Part shown: positions 56,177-64,000 of the stretch, piece after piece
Position numbering within the stretch: position 1 is the stretch's first letter
Layout of the letters: each line of letters opens with the position of its first letter
Assembly: GCF_043290135.1 (NCBI RefSeq)
Contig: NC_134710.1
Location: 317,710,616-317,774,615, forward strand
Reading direction: 5' to 3'
DNA from: Rhipicephalus microplus
Lineage: Eukaryota > Arthropoda > Arachnida > Ixodida > Ixodidae
DNA length: 64,000 nt
The notes under the pieces: generated by a model
What the model was told of the DNA's origin: nothing
The model's input: the letters and a program-made list of their open reading frames with translations, nothing else
Databases searched by the model: none
Made by a program: the position numbers and the translations under genes

Positions 56177-57289
56177 CAGTGAAACCTTGTTAATACATAC
56201 CTGCTGGGGATGGCGGCATAACTAAGCACAAAAGGTACTATGCATTAACCACCAACTACAAATTTGCATCTCCGGACGTGCGGCATTGCCGCCAACAAAG
56301 GAATAAATCCAGTGCCATAGAAAATATTGCCTAAAATGCTCATCATAAAGCCATTTCTTTCTTTCTGCCACAGTGCAAAAAATATTTTGTCACTCCTGCC
56401 CAACCATGCGATAGCGTGCGGTGGAGACGCCAAAGTGCATTCAGAAACTACTGCGGGGTCCAGGATACGCAGCGTGGTAGAGCGACGGAATGGACATAAT
56501 CAGCTGGCCGCGATACATGCGTTCTTTGATCTGCTTTTAACAGTTTTTTTTTTAGAACACAGAACGGCTAGTTGCGTGCAGCACTTTGCCTAGTCAATGC
56601 ATGCCATTTTTAACCGATCCACTTGCTGTAGAAAAAGCACTGTGCACAGATGCGGCGAGTCGCTTGTTGAGCTAACACGGTGATTACAAGCTAAGCGATG
56701 GTCTAGCAATCGTGGCAACACATGGTGGCACTTTTGGGCTGTCACTTAACATAAATGTGCAGTATGGTCAAAACAGTTCAACGCTTGCTGTACCCTGTGC
56801 GTGTTAGCGTCAATGCATCATGGTTTCTTGGTGCCCATGAACCGCAATGCTAAACTCCCAACAGCGAGTTGCTTGTGTTTCTGTAAACACGGTCCCGCAT
56901 AACAAGGCGGCAACAATAGGTGGTCGAGCACAATCAGGTAGCCACCTACTACAAAAACGCACAGTAGGCTTAAATGGTGCTACGCCACATATGTTCCCTA
57001 GCAGATAATAGTTGGGGATCCTGTGATAAGTATTTGTCGGCGATAAGTCATAACTGCGCATTTGCCGTTAATCGCCACCTCGCCTACGCTTCTCCCCCAA
57101 TGATTACCCGCAAAAGCACCACCGAAGTTGTGCAGAAGCAGCAATAGTTGATCTGCCAATTTCCAAACTTCACTAAATGATGGAAAACACTTACAGCAAA
57201 TTGTGGCGTCTGTAAGTTCAGGGGCGCTGTAAATTTTTATGGCGCAAACTTTTATCGCGATATGCAGTTAGTACACACTAACCGGCAGG
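56177..57289. mobile_element. MITE-like element, family of 46095-47240
   Basis: Begins after TA (56175-56176) with 'cagtgaaaccttgttaatac' and shares internal blocks with 46095-47240 (see that entry). It ends at the TA (57290-57291) that precedes the Tigger element. 'acctgctggggatgg' near the left end and the complement of 'aaccggcaggt' at the right may be degenerate inverted ends. No coding content. Confidence 0.55.
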
Positions 57290-57291
57290 TA

Positions 57292-58840
57292 CAGTACATG
57301 CTCGTTAACTCGGATCTCACGGGACCGGAGAAAATATCAGAGTTGACCGAATTCCGAATTATAATGAACCATGAAAACAAAAGGAAAATGTACACGGCAC
57401 AGAAAACCTTTATTTCTTAAAGAAGTGCGTTATTTTTGCCTGCCCCACCATCGGAATTTCTGACAAAACGATCTTATTTAATCCCATCAGGTGGTGGTGG
57501 GCACGTTCACTGTCGCGAGAACAAACGCAAAACTTCTCAAAAACATCGAGGGCTTCAGCGGCATCCTGCACGAAACAGTGATTTCGGTCCTTTTCAAGCA
57601 CTTCCGATAATATGTCATCATCAGTCAGCGGACCAGACACGGCAACATGATAGTCTATAGTGACGTAGTCTAAAATCTGGACGCCACTAGGAAGAAGAAA
57701 GTCAAAACGCGTGTCATTCACCTCGTCGTCCATATTTCCAGTGAGCTCGCGGGTGTCCTCTGGAGGAATATCCGAGTCGTCAGGGCAGACAAAGCCGCTA
57801 TGCCGGAAAGAATTTGCAATGACCGCGGGCAGCATGTTGCTCCAGACATGCGCTAAAATGTGAAGTGCGGTCAGGAGACTTGGGTCATACTCTCGCCCTG
57901 ATTCCTTGCACAGCAGGATCCGTTCTAGCACATGCTTTCTGTACCTGCTTTTTATGCGCTGAATGATCTCTTGATCTAGTGGTTGCAGAGCAGCCATCGT
58001 GTTTGCAGGTAGAAATACAAGTTCGATGCGCTCCAGCCCTGTCACTCTGGTATGAGCACTGCAGTTGTCAACTAGAAGTAAAACCTTGCGCTTGTTACCG
58101 GAGAAGCGGCGGTCGAGTTGGCGCAGCCACGCTTGGAAAATATCCGAGGTCATCCAGACCTTTCTATTGGTGTGATAATGCACAGGAAAGTGGTGAATCT
58201 TCTTAAAACAGCTTAGGTTATGCATCTTCCCGATGACTAGCAGTGGCAGGCGCTCAGTGCCCAACATATTTGAAGCGTGAAGCACAGTGACCCTTTCTTT
58301 GCTCCTGTTCTCTCCAACGCACAGGTCACTCTTGAACGTGATCGTTGCATTAAAAATGTTGGCAGGCTGATAACGAACCAGGAAATGGGGAAGCTCAGTT
58401 GTCTTCCCCCTGCTGATTTATCCCCTGCTGCTTTTTCCCAGCAAATGTTTCGAAATATCAACCCGTGCCTTTCTCTATAGCGGGCAAACCAGCCTTCAGA
58501 TGCACTGAAAGATTCAATGTTCATTCGCAGTGCGCACAGCCATCAGTACCTTTAACTCGAACGCCCTGACGTGTGACTTCGGCTCACTTGGAATGAGGTC
58601 AACGCCACCAAGCGTCGAAAATGATATGCTTGCTGCAGTTAAGGACAGGTGTAGCGCGCGTCGGTTTTACTAGCAAATTTTTGTTTCCAGTCTGCCTGAC
58701 CAACAGGTCAAATTCACTTACTTCGCATCCCATTTTCGCCACGTTTCGCTCGTGGCTACTTCATCCGTGCACCCATGGCGTTCGTTATCATATACTTATC
58801 TTGACAATGAACAATTGTGTGCAACAGTTCAAGTGCCCTT
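57292..58840 (-). mobile_element. Tigger element, catalytic site deleted, 5' end missing
   Basis: The right-hand (3') terminus of the element lies at 57292 ('cagtacatgctcgttaactc' after TA). The transposase reads on the minus strand (58524-57410). The N-terminal DNA-binding half and the other terminus are not recognisable upstream, up to the TTAA-flanked MITE that begins at 58844. A different Tigger lineage from the one at 8173-11189, closer in layout to the TIGD/Jerky group. Confidence 0.8.
57410..58524 (-). pseudogene. Tigger/Jerky-like transposase lacking its first catalytic Asp
   Basis: The minus-strand region opens 'SFSASEGWFARYRERHGL' (second HTH, about 58510), then a frameshift in a G-run near 58405. 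It continues as 'PHFLVRYQPANIFNA' joined directly to 'TITFKSDLCVGENRSKERVT'. The family's 'NADETGL(F/Y)' block, which supplies the first catalytic Asp, has been deleted. Downstream are 'LPLLVIGKMHNLSCFK', the second acid in 'LLLVDNCSAHT', and the third in 'LQPLDQEIIQRIK'. The C-terminal tail includes 'NSFRHSGF', an acidic region and a final 'ITHFFKK'. The 291-codon stretch from 58285 to 57410 is open. Dead as a transposase because the DDD triad is incomplete. Confidence 0.88.
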
Positions 58841-58843
58841 TAA

Positions 58844-59310
58844 AGGGACACTAAGAAGGGAAACGAGCTTTTGCATATAAATATAATCCCACAATCCTGA
58901 AAACACCACTCTAACCCTGAGACGGTGCTTAGTAAGCAAGATAACACGAGAAAAAAAAAATGCTGGTGGCGACACCACCTTGAGATTCCCGCTCCAAAAA
59001 CCATGACAAATTTCGAAGGCGTCTACTTGGTTCTATGTAGTTTTCAAGCAATAAAACTGAAGCACATTGTAATCTGTGGGTGTCGTAGATTTAGCATGGG
59101 AAGTTTCAGAAAATTTAATCTAGCTAATGCCATGAAAATAAATTTTGTAATTTCTTATGTCGTGCATAGAGATTTTGGTGCGAAATTAAAAATGAAACTT
59201 CAACCTTGATTTTCTCTATTGATAATGGCATTATTAAACATGTGGCATTAAAGCTCTCAGAGTGCAGCTTGTCAATCTAAACCAAGCCATTGTTTCTCTT
59301 TAGTGTCCCT
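58844..59310. mobile_element. 467-bp MITE flanked by TTAA
   Basis: Ends 'agggacactaagaagggaaa' and the reverse complement 'agggacactaaagagaaaca', flanked by TTAA at 58840-58843 and 59311-59314. A TTAA target is the hallmark of piggyBac-type transposition. The exact superfamily is inferred from the target alone. AT-rich interior, no coding motif. Confidence 0.82.
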
Positions 59311-59314
59311 TTAA

Positions 59315-61024
59315 CAGAGCTCATTTCGTTACATGAGAACTAAGCTCGGTACATGTGATCTGATGTGTTCTCTGGCAATAATGAATATGCGTTGTTTAGA
59401 TCTTGCTGCTTGATAAGTGTTGATTTGCAAATGACATTCCTTTGACTCGATTTCTTTTTGGTGACTGTATTACAGTGCTTAGTCTTTTAACACTAATACC
59501 TACCAACTAGCTTGGCTCCCTATTATTTAATGAAGATTGCTACTGTCCCAGGCAAAAAATTTTTTTTCTCCATCTTTATGTGCCTTCCTCCTCCGGAACT
59601 TGCTCCCTTTACAGGTACAGATAAAAAACAGTAGGTTTCACAGATGAAAGATGTACACTTACATTTTAAAAATCGCACGTTAAGGATTACCAATGCACTC
59701 TCAGGGTACGTAGCATGCGCTTGTCAATGCATGAAGTTCCTACCACTGCCTAATCACTATCAATTTTAATGCTAAATGTTGCACTTAACTAACCCACAAG
59801 CAAGATTTGTTCACACGAGAAGCATCCTTAAATGTTCTAAATTTGCTGCATCTTTAGTTGATGTCTGTGAGCTCGGTCCTAATCTCATAAAGACTAGCAT
59901 TTCGCCCCATTCAACTTTCTTCATGTCCCTTACAACTCAGCACCCCCGAAACAGATAAATCTATATGGGAGAAGCCAGCCAAACATGTGATAGTTAAAAC
60001 AAGGAGGTAGATTCTGATGTATATTAGTACAGTAAGCAGGACAGAGTACTGTGCACTGTACAAAGGAAGAAAAAGAACAGCAGTTTTGTGCAAAAATGTT
60101 ACAAGCAAGGCTTAAAGTTTTTTCAGCCATATATATTGCAGCATTTTTGCTTGCTGTTCATGTAGTATCAAGTCTGCAAAGGCAAGTATAAACATCTCTC
60201 TCATTGGCCACATACATGTGATGTCAAAACACTGGTGTAACAAATGGTGCAGACAAATGTGAGCAAACCACCACCACTGTCTTTTCCTTAAATGAGTTTT
60301 CAAAGCAAGAAGGCAAAAGCTACAACAATGGGAATGCAGAAAGATGGTGCATACAAGCAGGCCCGTCACCTATGCACTCAGCAGTGCAAAACGATGCATA
60401 GCAATGCTGGTCAGAAGAGAAGATGCACATTCACGTACGCCTTATTCTCCCTTAGCTCCCTTACACCACCCCCCACGTGATAGTGATGTGTATCGAGAGT
60501 ATAGTGAGCACAGGGCATATTAGCGTCTCATTGCACTAAGACTTGCTACGAAAGATTACAGCCACTAGACAAACGCAAACTTTCACTTGGCATCTTCCTG
60601 TAGTTGTTAATGCAATACTAACTTGGACATAGTGTAACATCTCTTCACTAGCTTCACACGCAAGCCATTTTTCTTGCGCCTTTATAAGTCTGAGAACATG
60701 TGCACGCTGAGACTATTGGCCTTCATATTGACCTGTACATTTTGACTCCCACAGTGTCAATCTGCTAATCTAATTACTACTCGATGATGCTAATGAGAAA
60801 TAAGTGGCAACAATGAGTAGGCTGCAAAGCCAAACAAACAACCAAGAATTCACTTTTAAATATTTTTAAAGATTTGACGGCTGTTGGTTATATTTCAATC
60901 CTTTCATTTTCATTGAAATGAAAATAACACGTACAGATGAAGAAAGCATGGGGACCACGTAAAAGTAAAACTGCCGAACATTTTTAATAGTACTCATTCT
61001 ACAACATAAAGAGCAACCACTCAC
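59315..61024 (-). other. Intron sequence, no gene recognised
   Basis: AT-rich intron between the repeat block and the first visible exon. No coding motif, SINE or paired termini recognised. Confidence 0.55.
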
Positions 61025-61203
61025 CTTTAAATCCTCCTCCCTCAGCTGGCCTGCTTTCACTTCTGACTCGAGCCTAACCTTTGACTTCTGCAACTCTTCT
61101 TCACATTTCTGGCTCTTCAACATTTCCTCCTCTAAGTTAGCCACAATTTCCTCATAAGCCAGCAGCTGCTCATCGACTGCTTGCTTCTGCTTTTCCAGAG
61201 AAC
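61025..61203 (-). CDS. GCC2: GCC2-like golgin, exon (1st seen in window)
   Basis: 179 nt: 2 nt of a split codon, then 59 codons ending in phase 0. The acceptor 'ggtttttgtag' precedes 61203 and the donor 'gtgagt' follows 61025. The peptide 'SLEKQKQAVDEQLLAYEEIV', 'ANLEEEMLKSQKCEEELQKS' and 'KVRLESEVKAGQLREEDLK' is pure heptad coiled coil with high Glu/Lys/Gln. It splices in phase to the exon at 45042 across a 16-kb intron. The peptide alone is not diagnostic of a family; the GCC2 assignment comes from the later exons. Earlier exons should lie beyond 64000. Confidence 0.72.
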
Positions 61204-61609
61204 CTACAAAAACCACATGTAGCACAACAAGGAGCTATGCAACTTCCCTCTCGCTACATCCTTTCACTATCGAGCAACTATGAATGAGCTCTGTTTGACA
61301 CTGACTCGCTTGGGTAGTGTTCAACAAGACACAACTTTTGTTCTAATATGTCTAGCGCATCCAATCTTGTTCAACTGCATAATCTTCACATTCCAAATTA
61401 TTGTGATATGCTGATCTACTTGGAAACTCTCCCAGTTTCTCTCTCTTTTGTGTTGCCCTCTTGTGAACACAGAAGCAATAAAACGTTGTTTGCTGCCTAC
61501 TCTAAAAGGTGTGAGAACTTAGTCAAGCGTTCTTCACTTCTAGTCTTACACCTTCTATCAACCTTAATTGCAATGATGGAAAAATGAATTATTGTTATTA
61601 TTATTATTA
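61204..61609. other. Intron sequence with (ATT)n microsatellite
   Basis: No gene. A short (ATT)n run (61590-61608) immediately precedes the next element and supplied its TA target. Confidence 0.6.
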
Positions 61610-61799
61610 CAGTCGAGCCCGCTTACAATGAACCTGAGCATGACGCAGCATCCGTTCGCTGTATCCCGAAGTTCGTAGTAAACGAAACACAGCTTTAAAA
61701 AAAGTTGTGAAAGAAAACACAAACTTTTTTTGCCCCGTACAGCCCGTGATGCACATGTTTCGAAGAGCAGAAGCGATAAGGGCGGTCTCGAGTTCATAT

Positions 61800-62362
61800 A
61801 ATACGGCAGGGTGCTCATTTGTCGAGGCCTGTGGCATAAGCTGCATGAGGCACTGGCTCCAAAGTTTTGTCATTCTCGCAATCAAATTCCTCCAAATTGC
61901 TCTTGCCACGTACTTCATTCACAATACCCCAATCTGTGCACGGTTCCGCAGTGTCGGCATCATCATCAGCCGTAAATAAACCATTGCAACAGATGTCCCA
62001 CCCGCTCTCCCAGGTCGGAGTCGACGACGCGCTACCACAAATCGCCGCCCCAGTGGTCCTGTTCGGAAGCTTCAGGCTCGGCATCGGGCCCGATGTCGAC
62101 GAAGTCGGCCTCGCAAAAAGTTTCACGCGCATGTAGCCGTCACCACCGCACACGAGATATTCACCATCTCCACAGTTGAATATCGGGACGCCCAAAGCGG
62201 CAAGTTAGCTGCCAGGTTTTCAACAGCTATGAGCAAGTGCTCCGCAACGCGGCACCTATTGCGCAGATTACGCTCAAGCCAAGCGGTCACACTTTCGACA
62301 TTTTGTTGAGCGGCAGGAAAAAGCGTGCAAGTCCTCCCATTGGCCGTCATGACCACACACAC
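61800..62362 (-). pseudogene. Tigger transposase C-terminal remnant (copy 3)
   Basis: Minus-strand pieces: 'VTAWLERNLRNRCRVAEHLL', 'YSTVEMVNISCAVVTATCA', then after a frame break 'CTDWGIVNEVRGKSNLEEFD' and 'DKTLEPVPHAAYATGLD', and after another break 'YELETALIASALRNMCI'. The order and spacing equal those of copies 1 and 2. The segment resembles the C-terminal region of Tigger transposases (the 'W..V.A....N.F' helix and an acidic tail). No catalytic domain. Confidence 0.55.
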
Positions 62363-63266
62363 ACACCAAGAGCGAGCAAGACACGCACATGCAACACACT
62401 GGCCAGAATGCGTGGAACAGCTCTGGGCCCGTTTTCAGTCAGAAAACGAAACTAATTCGAGCCAGCTTGGCGGGCGTCACGAAGCGGTGGAGACTGGCGA
62501 AGGGGTTCTGATCAAGAGAAGAGAGCAGACTTGCGAGAGAAGGGCAAGGAGTTGTGGTTAAGAGAGGGGAGGATGCGGCAGGAGGGCAGCCTTGAAAACC
62601 AAAACACACGGAAAGGAGGCAGGTCGGGTAGCTTGCGTGAAAGGTCCGGGAAACTTATTCGTAGAAAAACTTGGAAAAAGTGCCTGCACGCGCAGAAGTA
62701 AAAGCACGGCCGCCTGGATCGGTGCGCGCGGCGGTGTTAGAAGAATCGACGGCCGTGGTGAAAAAATCGTTTTCTTGCGCCGGCAGGTTTGCGTGGCCTC
62801 ACGGACTTTAATCATTTGCAATTCGTTCTGCACAAATTAACAGTCGTTTTCGTGCTTCCGCACGCGCGCGGAAGGCATGCTGAGTTGAGTGCAAAGTGAG
62901 CGAGAACAAGTCCTAAACACGAAGAAACACGAAATGAATCGCAAATTATCAGAGTCAGTGGGGTAGCGTACACGCGTGCACTAGACGCAGACTATCCGAT
63001 ACAGTCGGTGGCCGACGTTGTGGACAAATTGTCTGGTCACTCCAGGTCGGCGACGCTAATGACAGTACCAGCGATCAAAAACAGGGTATATGGCTGACCA
63101 GTCTTCGAGAGATAGGTGGCAGTGTGAAAACACGGGCCTCGCCTGGCGATGCGGGTTGCTCAGAGTAGCGGGGGAGGACAAAGGACAGAGGGGTGCGTAA
63201 CAAAAAGCAGTTGGGGCATGGAGGAAAGAAACAGCCTTCCTTGCACTGGGTCCGGGAGAGCGGCAA

Positions 63267-63508
63267 TGATTGATTGATATGAGGGGTTTAACGTCCCAAA
63301 ACCACCATATGATTATGAGAGACGCCGTAGTGGAGGGCTCCGGAAATTTCGACCACCTGGGGTTCTTTAACGTGCGCCCAAATCTGAGCACACGGGCCTA
63401 CAACATTTCCGCCTCCATCAGAAATGCAGCCGCCGCAGCCGGGATTCGAACCCACGACCTGCGGGTCAGCAGCCGAGTACCTTAGCCACTAGACCACCGC
63501 GGCGGGGC
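63267..63508 (-). mobile_element. Full-length SINE inside copy 3
   Basis: Complement of the complete SINE, from the (ATCA)n tail to the tRNA head ('accttagccactagaccacc'). A perfect 13-bp duplication gggagagcggcaa lies at 63254-63266 and 63509-63521. The corresponding empty site is visible in copy 2 (gggagagcggcta near 14781). Very close to the family consensus, so likely young. Confidence 0.96.
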
Positions 63509-63790
63509 GGGAGAGCGGCAACTAGAGGGTCACGGAGGCAGGGTCGGCGTTTAACAATAAGAATGTATGGGCACCTCGCCGATGTCTTATCGGTGGTCGA
63601 AAGTGGTTTCCCGGGAAGTCAGCAGACCGCTGATTCCGTTCGCATCAGCGGCGCTCGGAGACGTTCGTTGTAAGTGCGATTTTGTGCCATTGAACCAATG
63701 TATAGTTTCACGGTCACACGAATATTGTTTGTTTTATGCAAAAGCTTGTTTTAAATGATGCCGTTATATGTGGGCTCGACTGTATTATTA

Positions 63791-64000
63791 TTGATTGATT
63801 AATTGATATGTGGGGTTTAACGTTCCAAAACCACCATATAATTATGAGATATGCGGTAGTGGAGGGCTCCGGAAATTTCGACCACCTGGGGTTCTTTAAC
63901 GTGCAACCAAATCTGAGCACATGTGCCTACAACATTTCCGCCTCCATGGGAAATGCAGCCGCCTCAGCCGGGATTCGAACCCGTGACCTGCGAGTCAGCA
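63791..64000 (-). mobile_element. SINE, cut by the window end
   Basis: Complement of the SINE tail and body through the B-box ('ggattcgaacccgtgacctg'), running off the window before the tRNA head is complete. It starts just after the TA that ends copy 3, within a short ATT-rich stretch. Confidence 0.93.

Larger units (their letters stand above)
61610..63782 (-). mobile_element. Tigger-like 2.2-kb element, copy 3
   Basis: Begins 'cagtcgagcccgcttacaat' and ends with the reverse complement of 'cagtcgagcccacatataac', flanked by TA (61608-61609, 63783-63784). It matches copy 2 over both outer thirds. It contains a SINE (63267-63508), and without it the element is about 1.9 kb. It shows the pre-insertion target of the hairpin MITE of copy 2 near 63547. 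Internal sequence 62640-62960 matches copy 1 (complement of 4860-5060) better than copy 2, so copy 2 is the one with a replaced middle. Confidence 0.86.

Overview
The window is eukaryotic nuclear DNA that almost certainly comes from a hard tick (Ixodidae, probably a metastriate such as Rhipicephalus or a relative). The evidence is a recurrent tRNA-headed SINE ending in (ATCA)n that matches what I remember of the tick SINE Ruka, together with tick-like LINEs, many pogo/Tigger elements, and one host gene split into short exons by introns up to 17 kb. There are no prokaryotic operons, no CRISPR array and no rRNA or stand-alone tRNA gene.

Host gene. Five minus-strand exons (61203-61025, 45042-44863, 34888-34650, 17174-17081, 15762-15598) have clean AG/GT borders and compatible phases (0/0/0/2-1/0), and together encode about 245 residues of continuous coiled coil. 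The exon 2/exon 3 junction has the pattern 'EKYK / VRAHSVLKQQKQ', which resembles the golgin GCC2 (GCC185) upstream of its GRIP domain. The GRIP exon is not visible and should lie beyond coordinate 1. The first exons should lie beyond 64000.

Everything else is essentially transposon-filled intron or flank. Region 3.1-15.3 kb is a DNA-transposon nest. A decayed 2-kb Tigger-like element (3130-6046) has its terminal repeat split by a deleted Tigger copy (3151-4269). A near-full-length Tigger (8173-11189) carries a second copy of that same deleted Tigger (8498-9599). A second 2.2-kb element (13021-15266) carries a hairpin MITE with a TTA duplication. Region 20.3-33.1 kb is a four-deep retroelement nest. 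An old LINE (20271-33091, 14-bp duplication with 2 mismatches) was invaded by a complete younger copy of the same LINE family (23195-29042, perfect 14-bp duplication), by an LTR plus primer-binding site (about 21272-22230), and by a SINE (20590-20767). Region 36.9-44 kb holds two abutting MITE-like elements, a SINE and a large inverted repeat. Region 49.1-56.2 kb holds an LTR fragment and a decayed sense-strand LINE of a second type, itself carrying a SINE and an element with a 60-bp minisatellite. Region 56.2-59.3 kb holds a MITE, a Tigger lacking its first catalytic Asp, and a TTAA-flanked MITE. Region 61.6-64 kb holds a third 2.2-kb element with a SINE inside it (13-bp duplication), followed by another SINE cut by the window end.

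No element in the window looks intact. The closest to functional is the younger LINE: ORF1 is open, while ORF2 has two stops and one frameshift. The nesting gives a readable relative chronology of transposition in the intron of one gene. I did not find a new defence or metabolic system. The most unusual items are the repeated targeting of Tigger-type elements into each other's terminal TA, and a shared internally deleted Tigger form present twice.
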